64,000 nucleotides of DNA from positions 769,501 to 833,500 of the forward strand of contig NZ_CP150637.1 of assembly GCF_038500265.1 (NCBI RefSeq), written 5' to 3'. Both the position numbers and the translations under genes were made by a program. The stretch comes from Ignatzschineria larvae DSM 13226 (GTDB lineage Bacteria; Pseudomonadota; Gammaproteobacteria; Cardiobacteriales; Wohlfahrtiimonadaceae). The notes beneath the pieces were generated by a model that was not told where the DNA came from, did no database searches, and was given only the letters and a program-made list of their open reading frames with translations. Below are positions 1 through 9,987 of the stretch, piece by piece (the first letter of the stretch is position 1; every line of letters starts with the position of its first letter).

Positions 1-2
1 TT

Positions 3-1076
3 CGTAAAGCAGCAAGCCTTGGTCAAAGTATTTGGTTTGATAATATTGAACGTCAAATGCTCGGAGAATCGGGCATTTTAGCGAAAATGATCGAAGAGGA
101 AGGATTGCTGGGAATTACCTCAAATCCTGCTATTTTCGAGAAAGCAATTGCCGGCAGTGATGCTTATATTGCCGATATCCGAGATGAAGCTTATGAAGCT
201 TTAACTGCAAGAGAACTCTTTTTTCATCTCGCCATTCAAGATATTCGTCAAGCATGCGATCTATTTGCTAAAACGTATGAAGCAACACAATATCGTGATG
301 GTTATGTGAGCTTGGAAGTGTCCCCTGACTTAGCCCATGATGCGAATGGCACGATTATGGAAGCGCGTGTTTTATGGGAAGAGGTGAATCGCCCTAATTT
401 AATGATCAAAGTACCCGCAACAAAAGCAGGATTAGTGGCTATTGAGACATTAACTGCTGAAGGGATTAATGTGAATGTCACTTTAATCTTTTCGCTTAAT
501 CGCTATAAGGCAGTACTAGAGGCGTACCTCAAAGGATTAGAGGCGCGTGTGAAGGCGGGATTACCTATTGACCGTATCGCTTCTGTGGCAAGCTTTTTTA
601 TCTCTCGGATTGATAGCGTTGTTGATAGTCTAGTGGCAGAGAAAGCCCCTCATTTGATGGGGAAAATAGCCGTTGATAATGCCAAAATGGCGTACCAACA
701 TTATCTCTTTGAGATGGGCTTAGAGCGTGCAAAATTACTCAAAAAAGCAGGAATGCAGCCACAACGTCTATTATGGGCTTCGACCGGTGTGAAGAATCCT
801 GAGTATCCTGAGTTACTCTATCTACAACAATTGATGGGGGCAGAGAGCGTCAATACAGTGCCGCCGAAAACCTATCAGGCTTTTTTAGAGGCGCAAGCTG
901 AGGTCAAAGCCGAGATTGCCGAAGAGATTGCTTTATCAGAGGCTCGTTTAGCCGAATTGAAAGCGCTAGAAATCGATCTCAATGCCATTTGTGAAGACTT
1001 AGAAACCGCGGGTATTGAGCAATTTGTATCCGCTTTTGATTCTCTACTCTCGACAATTGAACATGCGCGCAAGTGA
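3..1076 (+). CDS. tal: Transaldolase (5' end outside window)
   Basis: Transfers a dihydroxyacetone unit between sugar phosphates in the cytosolic pentose phosphate pathway. The reading frame is open from base 3, so the start lies upstream of the window and 357 residues are visible. The early stretch ASLGQSIWFDNIER and the motif TSNPAIFEKAI are typical of the bacterial transaldolase family. The Schiff-base lysine lies in MIKVPATKAG (K codon at 408-410), followed by NVTLIFSLNRY and WASTGVKNPEYP. A start at base 57 would cut off conserved sequence. A hairpin terminator follows at 1226. Family assignment is firm. Confidence 0.95.
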   Translation, partial: RKAASLGQSIWFDNIERQMLGESGILAKMIEEEGLLGITSNPAIFEKAIAGSDAYIADIRDEAYEALTARELFFHLAIQDIRQACDLFAKTYEATQYRDGYVSLEVSPDLAHDANGTIMEARVLWEEVNRPNLMIKVPATKAGLVAIETLTAEGINVNVTLIFSLNRYKAVLEAYLKGLEARVKAGLPIDRIASVASFFISRIDSVVDSLVAEKAPHLMGKIAVDNAKMAYQHYLFEMGLERAKLLKKAGMQPQRLLWASTGVKNPEYPELLYLQQLMGAESVNTVPPKTYQAFLEAQAEVKAEIAEEIALSEARLAELKALEIDLNAICEDLETAGIEQFVSAFDSLLSTIEHARK

Positions 1077-1225
1077 AGCATAGATCTAAGGCTAGTAGAC
1101 TATAGATCTTTTATATTAGAGTTTTGTAGATTAGAGTCGATGGGTAATGAGAGAGGAAAGTGTGCTTTTTGTATTATGTCATCAATCTGTCATTAACAAG
1201 CTTTTTTAAGAGTGTTTAAACTTAG

Positions 1226-1260
1226 GGCAATATATTCAAGGGAATATGTTGCCTTTTTTA
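1226..1260 (+). terminator. Rho-independent terminator after tal
   Basis: A 12-bp stem (1226-1237 with 1242-1253, one G-U pair) closes a four-base loop and is followed directly by six T residues. It lies about 150 bp downstream of the transaldolase stop. The rest of the 1077-1436 gap is AT-rich and shows nothing else I can name. Confidence 0.85.
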
Positions 1261-1436
1261 TGGGAGCGCTATACTGTAAATAGGATTGAATCGGATACTC
1301 AATGACATAATGGAAAGATACCAAAATCGTATTGGGCATTTGGATTACATAATAATTAAAGTTAGAAACTCTAGTTAATAACTAGTGTTATTGATAAAAG
1401 TAAAACTGATCAAGTAGGAAATTAGGAACGAGTGGC

Positions 1437-2330
1437 ATGAAGATAGAATTATCACAACCTTTTTTTAAAGAACGCATTGCAATTATGGGAATTGGCCTTA
1501 TTGGCGGTTCTTTAGCCTTAGCGCTTAAGCAGAATCAATCGGTTGGCAAGATTATTGCGTATGATCGTAATGAAGAAGCGCTTGAGCGCGCTCTAGCACT
1601 TGGGGTTGCTGATGAAGTCTATAATGATCCAATTAGAGCTGCAGAAAATGCCGATATTATTGTTCTTGCAACGCCCATTACAGCAATGGGGGCCATTGTT
1701 CGGGAGATTATGCCCCACTTAAAGCCTGATGCGGTATTGACTGATGTAGGATCAACAAAAGGTTCTGTAATTGACAGTATTCGATCAGAATTAGGCTATC
1801 TTCCAGAGCGTTTTGTGCCCGCTCATCCCATTGCCGGTACTGAAAAGCATGGGGTTGAGAATGCCTTTGCAACGCTTTTTGAAAAACGCCGAACCTTGGT
1901 GATTCCTCATTTAGAAAATAGTCATGATGCCGTGCGGACTATTCATGAAATGTGGGTAGCTGCCGGCTCTGAAACAGAAGAGATGGGCGTAAAGCATCAT
2001 GATCAGGTGTTAGCCGCAACATCCCATATTCCTCATCTTTTAGCCTATGCTACCGTTGATACCTTGGCAAACTTAGATGATCGCGCGGAGATATTCCGCT
2101 TTGCCGCCGGGGGATTTCGAGATTTTACCCGTATCTCAGCTTCAGATCCTGAACTTTGGGCAGATATCTGTTTGCAAAATCGAGAATCAATTTTAGAAGT
2201 CTTAGTGGCATATCAGAAAAAAATCGATATGTTACGTCATGCACTTGAAGATGAAGATCGTGAAGTGTTACGAACCATCTTTGCTAGAGCAAAACACGCT
2301 CGGGATAATTTCTACAAAGAGCCGCAGTAG
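1437..2330 (+). CDS. tyrA: Prephenate dehydrogenase
   Basis: Oxidatively decarboxylates prephenate to 4-hydroxyphenylpyruvate in tyrosine synthesis, using NAD(P). The 297-residue protein has an N-terminal Rossmann motif GIGLIGGSLALAL (about residues 18-30), then LTDVGSTKGSV and HPIAGTEKHGVENA, which carries a conserved active-site histidine region, and an all-helical C-terminal dimer domain. There is no chorismate mutase fusion, so this is the stand-alone type. AGGAA precedes the ATG by about nine bases. It converges with the MFS gene that follows. An arogenate-specific enzyme cannot be excluded from sequence alone. Confidence 0.92.
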   Translation: MKIELSQPFFKERIAIMGIGLIGGSLALALKQNQSVGKIIAYDRNEEALERALALGVADEVYNDPIRAAENADIIVLATPITAMGAIVREIMPHLKPDAVLTDVGSTKGSVIDSIRSELGYLPERFVPAHPIAGTEKHGVENAFATLFEKRRTLVIPHLENSHDAVRTIHEMWVAAGSETEEMGVKHHDQVLAATSHIPHLLAYATVDTLANLDDRAEIFRFAAGGFRDFTRISASDPELWADICLQNRESILEVLVAYQKKIDMLRHALEDEDREVLRTIFARAKHARDNFYKEPQ

Positions 2331-2428
2331 ATAATTATTGATGCTATTGATATTGAATCAAAGCTGATTTGTGGCGGGAGGGAATGTTTGCAGTTCCAGA
2401 CAAATCCCGCGCCCGCAGATAGGAGGCA

Positions 2429-3853
2429 TTAAGATTCCTGTTCTTCATCAGGTTTACCATATTGCTGCAAGAAGCGTTGATAACTATATTCCCCATAAGG
2501 GATTAACGTATAGCGCTCAATTTTTGATTTGCTCTTCTCAATCTCATCCGCTTCAATCTCTTCTCGAAGAGCCGCTTTAATCTCTTCCGCCTCTTCATTT
2601 TTCATCACTTCTTTCACAGCTTCCTCATCAATACGAGGATCTAAAGTTGCCGCAGCAATAGGGGAGATATTCCCGTCCGCCATAATAACGTGGGGAAGGG
2701 ATTCTTCCACCGGCGTGTGTAGTTTGCGACTTGCACGAAGTAGATTAAGCCAAATAGTGGCCCCTGCAACACCAAGTGTGAAAATGTAGAGTCCTTTTGC
2801 CCCAAAGTATTCCATCAGATAACCAGAGATGAGCGGCCCTGTTGCTGCACCAATACCAAAGAGCATCAGTAAAATGGCACTAAGAGAAACCCGCTTATCT
2901 TCATCGATATTATCGTTAGCAATCGCTACGGCAAGCGGATAGAAGGTAAATTGCAGCGCAATAGCTAAGAAACTAGCAATAATAATGTAAAGATTACTGA
3001 TTGCCGGTAGATTAATAAAGATCGCTAATAGGGATAAAATAAGCGCGACAATCGTGACTAATAAGAGACGATTCATACGGTCAGAGAGTAATCCAAGCGG
3101 CCATTGAATGACAAGCGAAGCACCGACGGCGATAGTCATATAGATTCCGGCATCTTGCGTATCTAAGCCTAATCGTGTGGCGAAAATAGGGCCAAGACCA
3201 TAAAATGAACCGACCATCATTCCACCAAATAAGGCAATTAAGAGAATTTGCGGTAGCGTTTTGAGGAAGTAGAGAAGATTTAAAGGAGCCGCTTTCAGTG
3301 GTATGGGGTGAATCGCCCGTGTAACAGAGAGAGGCACAAGGCAGAGCGAGAAGAACATCGAGACGATCATCATCATTCTGACATCGATTGGATCGATGAG
3401 TGAGATTGCCAATTGCCCTAATAAGATTCCAAGCGAACTTGCCGCCATATAGATCCCAAAGACAATCCCGCGCTGCTTAGGTTCCGCCTGATCATTAAGC
3501 CAACTTTCGATGACCATATATTGGCACATCATCATTAGCCCCATCAAAAAGCGAGCAGCTAACCAAAATTCCGTATAGTCAATTAATGCCATCAGGATGA
3601 CGGTCGCTGCGGTAATGCCGGCACAAGCAGCATAACTACGAATATGACCGACTCTAGCAATGAGACGATGTCCAAATTTTGCACCAATGACTAAGCCTGC
3701 ATAATAGGCAGAGGTTAGACTACTGATAATGACATCGCCGACACCTTTACTTTCAAGATCGAGTGCTAGATAGGTCGTTAAAAGTCCATTCGCAAAGAGC
3801 ATAAAAAGCGTTGCGAGATAGAGCGAAGAGAAAGTGGTAATTGTTCGTAGCAT
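2429..3853 (-). CDS. MFS transporter, YcaD-like
   Basis: A 474-residue inner-membrane protein with about 12 hydrophobic segments in two halves, resembling the YcaD-type subgroup of the major facilitator superfamily. Features include an early LTTYLALDLESKG segment, the SAYYAGLVIGAKFGHRLI region equivalent to the MFS signature loop, and FLMGLMMMCQYMVIESWLND. The last 80 or so residues form a charged cytoplasmic tail rich in Glu and Lys, longer than usual for the family. It is a single gene convergent with tyrA. The substrate is unknown, and neighbouring genes do not suggest one. Confidence 0.8.
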   Translation of the reverse strand: MLRTITTFSSLYLATLFMLFANGLLTTYLALDLESKGVGDVIISSLTSAYYAGLVIGAKFGHRLIARVGHIRSYAACAGITAATVILMALIDYTEFWLAARFLMGLMMMCQYMVIESWLNDQAEPKQRGIVFGIYMAASSLGILLGQLAISLIDPIDVRMMMIVSMFFSLCLVPLSVTRAIHPIPLKAAPLNLLYFLKTLPQILLIALFGGMMVGSFYGLGPIFATRLGLDTQDAGIYMTIAVGASLVIQWPLGLLSDRMNRLLLVTIVALILSLLAIFINLPAISNLYIIIASFLAIALQFTFYPLAVAIANDNIDEDKRVSLSAILLMLFGIGAATGPLISGYLMEYFGAKGLYIFTLGVAGATIWLNLLRASRKLHTPVEESLPHVIMADGNISPIAAATLDPRIDEEAVKEVMKNEEAEEIKAALREEIEADEIEKSKSKIERYTLIPYGEYSYQRFLQQYGKPDEEQES

Positions 3854-4417
3854 AAGAGAGTTATGTTAAGTCCGGGCGTGCTAAACGCAATAAAAGTTAT
3901 AGACCTATTCTAGTAGATCTATTTTGTAACGCTATGATATCGCAAAGTTTCGTAAAGATAAAAAATAAAGCCAAGTTATTTTACAAATTCCTTAAAAGTG
4001 TCTCTTAATTGAAAATAGTTATCATTGGCATTGACTTTGTCTTTATTAATAGGAATAATTCCTATTAGATAGAAGTTAACACTTAGCGTCGGAAGAGTTA
4101 ATCTCATTAATACTATTGCTTAAAGTTCATGGTAATGTGATGGATTTGCTTTTAATGACAATGATTAGGGAGAAGAATCAGAGGAACTTTTGCCTAATAT
4201 GATGTTGAAATTTTTGTAAGTGATAAAGGATAATCAACTCCTTTGTCTCAAATAAATTGGGCGCTCTAGTGGCTAGAATAAGACACAGTGAATATGTTTC
4301 ATAAATTGAATATAGGCTATAGACATTGTTCTTTTAGTCAATTGTATAGTGTCAAAAAATATTAAATCATTCATTAATTTTACAAGCAGTCAGACAGTTA
4401 AATATCAATAGGATAGT
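3854..4417. other. Intergenic region upstream of tonB
   Basis: This 564-bp AT-rich gap lies between the divergent MFS and tonB genes. I found no convincing open frame. It holds two candidate Fur sites (4011-4029 and 4151-4169) and must contain the tonB promoter, whose -10 and -35 I cannot place with confidence. Confidence 0.6.
4011..4029. promoter_or_regulatory. Candidate Fur box, distal to tonB
   Basis: The 19-mer matches the classical Fur consensus at about 13 of 19 positions, including an intact ATCATT core. A second site of similar quality is at 4151-4169. Iron control of tonB-exbB-exbD is common, but these sites lie 250-400 bp from the start codon, which weakens the case. Confidence 0.35.
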
Positions 4418-5296
4418 ATGAAACGAGGCAATGGATTTACCATTATAGTGGCAGTACTCTGTGTGAGTTTAGTGCACGCAGGGGCTTATGTCGGCTTAAC
4501 AGCGGTGGGACAAACGCCTGTTTCATTGATGCAAGAGGGTGATGCTTCGATGTTAACGATGCACCAATTTCAATTAAATGGTGTTGCTGAGGCGGTAGAG
4601 GGGAATGCCGAAGATTCAGCGGAAGTAGGGGGAGAGGTGCCGGAAACAGCTGAGCCAGAAGAGACGATTGAACCGATCGAAGAACCTGTAATCGAAGAAC
4701 CGGTCATCGAAGAGCCCGTAGTGGAGGAAACAGTAGTAGAGGAAACAGTAGTAGAGGAAACAGTAGTAGAGGAATCGATTGTTGAGCCAGAGCCTCTGAA
4801 AGAACCAGAACCGATTATTGAACCTGAACCTGTTGTCGACGCGCCTGCTGAAAAAGTGGTTGCAACGGAAGCACCATCGGAGCAGAAAGTTGTTCAACCT
4901 AAAGCCCTAGTCGAAAAACCAAAGCCTCAGCCGAAACCTAAGCCTAAGGCAGAATCAAAACCGAAGCCAAAGCCTAAAGCTGGCGCAGAGAGTAACCGGG
5001 CAGTACAACAAGCCAAAGCGGTGTATAGCGAAACGGATGTAAGCGTATTAAGTAAGCCTATGCCGGGATATCCTCGGTCAGCCTTACAACGCAGAATGCA
5101 GGGAACGGTACAAGTATTGATTCAAGTGAGTGCGCAAGGTGTACCACAATCTGTGAAAATTGCTCGTTCATCGGGTCATCAATTACTTGATAATGCTGCA
5201 GAAAAAGCGGCAATGAAGGTTCGATTAAAACCTGTTAAAATCAATGGGGTTGCGACACCGATTAATGTCACTATCAGCTATCAATTTAAGTTGTAA
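4418..5296 (+). CDS. tonB: TonB energy transducer
   Basis: Couples the inner-membrane proton motive force, through ExbB-ExbD, to outer-membrane receptors for siderophores and similar ligands. The 292-residue protein has one N-terminal membrane anchor (about residues 8-30) and a long periplasmic Pro/Glu/Lys-rich spacer. The spacer begins with acidic Glu-Pro-Val-rich repeats (about 85-145) and turns into Lys-Pro repeats (about 165-190). A TonB_C domain follows from about 205, with MPGYPRSALQRRMQGTV and SSGHQLLDNAAEKAAM. It heads a three-gene cluster with exbB and exbD. The acidic repeats contain a perfect 15-bp DNA tandem repeat, so spacer length may vary between strains. Confidence 0.92.
   Translation: MKRGNGFTIIVAVLCVSLVHAGAYVGLTAVGQTPVSLMQEGDASMLTMHQFQLNGVAEAVEGNAEDSAEVGGEVPETAEPEETIEPIEEPVIEEPVIEEPVVEETVVEETVVEETVVEESIVEPEPLKEPEPIIEPEPVVDAPAEKVVATEAPSEQKVVQPKALVEKPKPQPKPKPKAESKPKPKPKAGAESNRAVQQAKAVYSETDVSVLSKPMPGYPRSALQRRMQGTVQVLIQVSAQGVPQSVKIARSSGHQLLDNAAEKAAMKVRLKPVKINGVATPINVTISYQFKL
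4724..4774 (+). repeat. 15-bp tandem repeat within tonB
   Basis: Three identical 15-bp units (4724-4738, 4739-4753, 4754-4768) plus a partial fourth encode Glu-Glu-Thr-Val-Val repeats in the TonB spacer. The unit is a multiple of three, so copy-number change keeps the frame. Confidence 0.9.
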
Positions 5297-5473
5297 TGGC
5301 ATCTATCATTATCTATTACATAATGGGCTATACATAGGTAGTGCCTATTACAACAGCAGAATATTGTAAGTGCCAATAGGGTCAGAAAGTTTGTTGAATA
5401 TTTTAAAAACGCTTGAGTAATATAAGCGTTATCAAGGTCAAATAGAATCATCTAAACAAGAGAAAGGAATAAA

Positions 5474-6202
5474 ATGGAACCTGTTGCAGAAAATTTAGGA
5501 TTTGTCAGCTTTATTAGCCAAGGTGATATGGTCACAAAAACCTTATTTGTGATTCTGATTATGATGTCGATTTTGTCTTGGCTTGTGATCTTCTTGAAAT
5601 TCTTTCAAGGTATTGTTGATCGTATTCAAGGAAAACGCTTTTTAGAAGCTTTTTGGCAGGCAAAAACTTTACCAGAAGCAGCGAAATTAGTGGCTCAAAA
5701 GCCAACAACTCCACCAGAGTTATTAGCTAAAGAGGGATTTGTCGCATTACAAAAATATCAGTCAGGTTTGACTAATATTCAGAGTAATGGCACGAGAGCG
5801 GAGTATCTCACGTCTGTCTTGCGCGTGACGCTCGATAAGATTCAATTAACCATTGAAAATGGGGTAGCAATTCTAGCAACTGTGGCAGCCACAGCGCCTT
5901 TTGTTGGCTTATTTGGTACCGTATGGGGTATTTACCATGCACTCATTGAGATTGGTTCAACGGGTGCGGGCACGATTGATAAAGTCGCAGGCCCTGTGGG
6001 GGAAGCTTTAATTATGACCGGTTTAGGTTTAGCCGTTGCGATTCCTGCTGTTATGGCTCATAGCTGGTTAGTGCGTCGTAATCGTTTACAGATGGGACGT
6101 TTAGATTCCTTTGCTTTTGAACTTTTAGCAGTATTAGATGGTGCGCCACAAAAAGCAGAAGCACAAGCAACATCGCCCAAAACAGCGCCGGCACAGCAAT
6201 AG
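5474..6202 (+). CDS. exbB: ExbB proton channel subunit
   Basis: Member of the MotA/TolQ/ExbB family, which forms the pentameric inner-membrane proton channel that energises TonB. The 242-residue protein has a first membrane segment at about residues 20-42, a cytoplasmic stretch, and two further segments in the conserved MotA_ExbB domain (about 130-205). That domain includes AATAPFVGLFGTVWGIYHAL and GPVGEALIMTGLGLAVAIPA. The start follows AGAAAGGAA. It lies 177 bp after tonB and eight bases before exbD. A TolQ role is unlikely because tonB is adjacent and tolA/tolB are absent. Confidence 0.92.
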   Translation: MEPVAENLGFVSFISQGDMVTKTLFVILIMMSILSWLVIFLKFFQGIVDRIQGKRFLEAFWQAKTLPEAAKLVAQKPTTPPELLAKEGFVALQKYQSGLTNIQSNGTRAEYLTSVLRVTLDKIQLTIENGVAILATVAATAPFVGLFGTVWGIYHALIEIGSTGAGTIDKVAGPVGEALIMTGLGLAVAIPAVMAHSWLVRRNRLQMGRLDSFAFELLAVLDGAPQKAEAQATSPKTAPAQQ

Positions 6203-6210
6203 GAGGCAAT

Positions 6211-6645
6211 ATGTCATTTGGTCGTTTACGGGAAGGTGGAGAGCAATCTCGGGCTGAGATTAATATGGTGCCACTCATTGATATTATGTTGGTACTTTTA
6301 GTAATCTTTATCCTGACAGCGCCTTTAGTCACACAGTCTGTCAAATTGAAATTACCCGAAGCGGTGGATCTTAAAGAGACTGTAGCGGCACAAGAAGTAG
6401 ATAAGCCTGTATTAATTGCGATTAATGCTGATTCAGAACTCTTTGTGAATGATGAATTAGTTTCCCAAGAGGAAGCACTTGATAAGCTTGCCCTCATTAA
6501 ATTAGAAGCCGGTGAGAAATTACCGATGGTACAACTGCATATCGATGCCTCTGTGCCTTATGAAGAGGTGAATAAAATTGTGACCATTCTCAGTAAAGTA
6601 GGCTTGGCAAATATCGGTTTTGTGAGCTTACCGGAAGAGCAGTAA
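6211..6645 (+). CDS. exbD: ExbD TonB-system subunit
   Basis: Partner of ExbB in the TonB motor. The 144-residue protein has a single N-terminal transmembrane helix, VPLIDIMLVLLVIFILTAPL, whose aspartate is the proton-carrying residue in the family. A periplasmic domain follows, ending in the conserved pattern around LHIDASVPYEEVNKIVTILS. An AGGAGG ribosome site sits just before the ATG, and the spacing to exbB is only eight bases, so the two are cotranslated. Confidence 0.93.
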   Translation: MSFGRLREGGEQSRAEINMVPLIDIMLVLLVIFILTAPLVTQSVKLKLPEAVDLKETVAAQEVDKPVLIAINADSELFVNDELVSQEEALDKLALIKLEAGEKLPMVQLHIDASVPYEEVNKIVTILSKVGLANIGFVSLPEEQ

Positions 6646-6733
6646 GCATCGACTGCCTACATAATATCGTTTTATTCATTAGACAATAGAAGTGTAGCCT
6701 GTATTTGAGTACTTGGAGATGGTGATAAGCAAT

Positions 6734-8620
6734 TTATAAATCTCCATTATTCATCTCCATAATATTATCAATGTTTTGTAGAAGATTATTATCCTGAATA
6801 GCAACGAGTTTTAGAATATTAAAGAGACTCTCCACTATTTGAGTTGTATATTCTAAGTCATTAAGAAGAGAGCTGGTGTTAAACCCATCAAGGATATTCT
6901 CTTTAAGTGCTTGATAAACTTTGTTGCGAAATTGACTCTCAAAATTACGAGAATCTTCGATTAGAGGGGTTAATGAGAGATGATCAAACTCTGATTTGAG
7001 ATCACTATTCTCTTTCAATTGTATGATTTCTGCTTGAATTTGGTAGGCTATTTGTAGGTTTTTGACGATATAGTTACGTAACTCAATATAGAGAGGTTGT
7101 GCAGGGTTTCCCTCTCTTGTGAGATAGTAACGCAGGTTTTTTTGTAAATGATGACTATTTTTCACGGCTGAAACTAATTTAAAAGCAATAACCTGAGACG
7201 TCATAATGACTGTTTGATAAGCTTTATCGGCTTCATTGTAATCAATTTTACTAATGAATGTGAGGAGCTCACTATATCGACTTTTAATCTGTTGCCGATA
7301 AAGTTCATCGGCATCAAAAGGATTGAGGTCTTGATATTCGATGATTGTGCTCTCTTCTGTATTCTCAACCGTCAAAATCGTTGTTTTCAGTAACAAAATA
7401 TGACAGATCACCTCTAATGTGACTCGGGAGAGAAGCTGTAGATCTTGTAGTACTGCCTGTGTTGCTGTTTGCGTTGAGGAGAGAGCGCTTTCAATAAGGA
7501 ATGGTGATGGAGCACTCTCTTCAATATTGGTTGTTTGAGGGTGAGTCGTTTGTGTTTCAATCAGTTGCTCGGGTGTGGGAATATTGGGAATGACTTTCTC
7601 TAAAAAAGTGGCCAGAGATCCCTTTAAAGGCCAGAAAATTAGCAGCCCAATGACATTGAAGAGTGTATAGAAGAGGGCGATTTGAATGAGTGCATTAAAT
7701 CCTAAGTGCGTACTAATCAGGTTAATCAATAGTAATAGCGGTTTGAGTAATAGTAGAACGATGATTCCCGTTCCGGCGTTATAGATCACGTGCGAAGCCG
7801 CGACTCTCATGCCGGCACGATTCCCCCCTAAAAATCCAAGTATTCCTGTGGCCATTGCACTACCGACAATCGCACCGATCGTGAGGGCAAACCCTTGTGT
7901 TGTATCGATCTGTTCAAGGGAGAGCATCGTGAGAATTAACATTAATGTTGCGTGGCTTGATTGCAGAATAATGGTTAATACTAATCCTACGAGCACAAGC
8001 AGTAATATTCCAATCCAACCAGAAAGTGTATAGGAGAGAATATCAAAATCTTCGGTAAAGGCAGAGAATCCCCCTTTAATAAGATCAATCGCAAGGAGAA
8101 TAAAGGCAACGCCAATGAGTACTCTGCCAACAGATTTTGCACGTTTTCCGGCGAAAGAGGCGAGAATACCAATGACGATAAGTGGGTAGGCAAAAGGACT
8201 TAAACTCACATTTTGACCGGCTAAAGCGAGAAGCCATATCCCCCCACTTGAGCCAACATTAGCACCAATAATGATCCCAATTCCTGCTGCGAGAGTGATG
8301 AGGTTTGTGCTGATAAAAGCAATAATAAGGAGAGAAACAACGGTCGTTGATTGTAAAATGAGTGTTGAGGAGATCCCAAATAGTAAGCTTTTGAGTGGTG
8401 TTTCTGTGCTTTTGGCTAATATTCGTTCTAATTTACCGCCAGCTAATTGTTGTAGACCATCTTGCATACATTGCATACCAAAGAGAAAGAAGGCAAGACC
8501 GGCACAGAGCTCTAACCAGCTACTGCTACGGTAGAAGGTATAGAGTAAGATCAGTAAAATAAGTAAAATGATTCCATTTCGGAAAAATTGTTTAGTCACA
8601 GGTATCACCGAATGTGTCAT
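6734..8620 (-). CDS. Na/Pi symporter-like protein with PhoU-like tail
   Basis: A 628-residue inner-membrane protein of the Na+/phosphate cotransporter (NptA/SLC34-like) family. The N-terminal half (about residues 15-340) carries the two inverted repeats with the signatures LQSTTVVSLL and LQSSHATLML, plus GANVGSSGG and FFLFGMQCMQDGL. The C-terminal half (about 390-610) is soluble, helical and resembles PhoU. Proteins of this architecture move phosphate or act in its homeostasis, but direction and substrate are not visible. It converges with exbD and is monocistronic. Confidence 0.88.
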   Translation of the reverse strand: MTHSVIPVTKQFFRNGIILLILLILLYTFYRSSSWLELCAGLAFFLFGMQCMQDGLQQLAGGKLERILAKSTETPLKSLLFGISSTLILQSTTVVSLLIIAFISTNLITLAAGIGIIIGANVGSSGGIWLLALAGQNVSLSPFAYPLIVIGILASFAGKRAKSVGRVLIGVAFILLAIDLIKGGFSAFTEDFDILSYTLSGWIGILLLVLVGLVLTIILQSSHATLMLILTMLSLEQIDTTQGFALTIGAIVGSAMATGILGFLGGNRAGMRVAASHVIYNAGTGIIVLLLLKPLLLLINLISTHLGFNALIQIALFYTLFNVIGLLIFWPLKGSLATFLEKVIPNIPTPEQLIETQTTHPQTTNIEESAPSPFLIESALSSTQTATQAVLQDLQLLSRVTLEVICHILLLKTTILTVENTEESTIIEYQDLNPFDADELYRQQIKSRYSELLTFISKIDYNEADKAYQTVIMTSQVIAFKLVSAVKNSHHLQKNLRYYLTREGNPAQPLYIELRNYIVKNLQIAYQIQAEIIQLKENSDLKSEFDHLSLTPLIEDSRNFESQFRNKVYQALKENILDGFNTSSLLNDLEYTTQIVESLFNILKLVAIQDNNLLQNIDNIMEMNNGDL

Positions 8621-9078
8621 CAGCTTGAGCTATTGATTAATCTATATATTGTAGTAATTGCTAGGATTAAATGTATAAAGAGCTGAGTCATTAATGTTAA
8701 AATTTAGAGTTCTAAAAATTTATTATTGTATTTGAGATTATTTTTTTTGAAGCCTTGAGTTGAGGTTTTGAAGCGATTCATTGATCTATTGAATGTCTAG
8801 GTACCAAGTTTATGGCTTTTATAATTCGTGAGGTGAGTTTATGAAAATATCAGATCAGTGGATAAGGTCAATAGATAAATGCACTAAACCACTAAATCAC
8901 TAAATTAATGATTCGTTATTATAAGTGATATATCATAAACTATTTTTATAAATAAAATGTTTATAAATAAAAGGTTAGGTAAGCATTGCGGAAATAGGTT
9001 CGTATTGAAATATTGTTGAGCTCATATAAAGTCTCGTCAATCGTTGTTATAAGCGAATAGTCATAAGGAATCAATAGA
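8621..9078. other. Intergenic region before xerD
   Basis: A 458-bp very AT-rich gap between divergent genes. No open frame, hairpin terminator or recognisable operator was found. It presumably holds the promoters of both neighbours. Confidence 0.5.
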
Positions 9079-9987
9079 ATGCAGAAATTTGAAAATCCAT
9101 TAGATCGGGAGATTGTAGCTCGATTTGGAGAGTCTCTTCTCTTTGAGAAGGGCGCGAGTGATTTGACGGATCTCTCTTATATGCAAGATCTGCAAAAATT
9201 AGCAAAGTTTTTGATGCTAGAAGAGACCTTGTTACAAGATGCAACGAGTGAACAGTTATCGCAATTTTTTGCACACTCTTTAGAGAATGAAGCGAATCCG
9301 CGGAGTCTGGCGCGTTACTTATCTTGCTATAAACACTTCTATAATTTTTTGATTATTGAAAAAATACGCGAAGAGAATCCTACCGAAGGGATTAGCTTGC
9401 CTAAATTCCATAAACCATTACCGGTGGCACTCTCTTCTGAGGATGTAGAAGCCTTATTAAGTGCGCCGGATAGATCAACTCCTCTAGGATTACGAGATTA
9501 TGCGATGCTCGAATTACTCTATTCTTGTGGATTTCGAGTGTCAGAATTAATCTCTCTTGCCTATAGTCAGATTAATTTTGAAGTGGGTTATGTGCGCGTA
9601 ATCGGAAAAGGCGATAAAGAGCGGTTAGTGCCTATCGGTGAGATGGCTTTAGAGGCTGTCAGTGATTATATTCGGGAAGCAAGGCCGCTATTATTGAAGG
9701 GGCGAACAAGTGATACCTTGTTTGTCAGTAATCGGGGCTCGGCAATGTCCCGGCAAGCTTTCTGGTATATCATCAAAAAATATGCTGAACAGATCGGCAT
9801 TCAAGGCGAAATTTCACCGCATACTCTGCGCCATGCGTTTGCGACACATCTCGTCAATAATGGAGCTGATCTTCGCGTAGTACAGTTACTATTAGGGCAT
9901 AGTAGCTTATCTACAACACAAATTTATACACATGTGGCTAAAGAGCGTTTGAAAAAACTACATGCACTTAATCATCCAAGAGGGTAA
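9079..9987 (+). CDS. xerD: Tyrosine recombinase XerD
   Basis: With XerC it resolves chromosome dimers at dif sites and is activated by FtsK. The 302-residue protein has an N-terminal SAM-like core-binding domain (about 1-105) and a C-terminal catalytic domain. Catalytic residues are visible as Arg in CGFRVSELISL (about 153), His-x-x-Arg in HTLRHAFATH (about 250), His in LLGHSSLSTT and the nucleophile Tyr in TQIYTHV. AAGGAA precedes the ATG. The following gene is dsbC, the same order as in E. coli, which supports XerD over XerC. Confidence 0.93.
   Translation: MQKFENPLDREIVARFGESLLFEKGASDLTDLSYMQDLQKLAKFLMLEETLLQDATSEQLSQFFAHSLENEANPRSLARYLSCYKHFYNFLIIEKIREENPTEGISLPKFHKPLPVALSSEDVEALLSAPDRSTPLGLRDYAMLELLYSCGFRVSELISLAYSQINFEVGYVRVIGKGDKERLVPIGEMALEAVSDYIREARPLLLKGRTSDTLFVSNRGSAMSRQAFWYIIKKYAEQIGIQGEISPHTLRHAFATHLVNNGADLRVVQLLLGHSSLSTTQIYTHVAKERLKKLHALNHPRG

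Noticed and set aside
2371-2580. 69-codon plus-strand frame after tyrA
   Set aside because: It overlaps the MFS gene on the other strand, has no ribosome site and shows no family features.
4616-4897. Open frame of 93 codons on the minus strand, opposite tonB
   Set aside because: It mirrors the repetitive Glu/Pro codons of tonB; the product is a Phe/Arg/Tyr repeat with no ribosome site.
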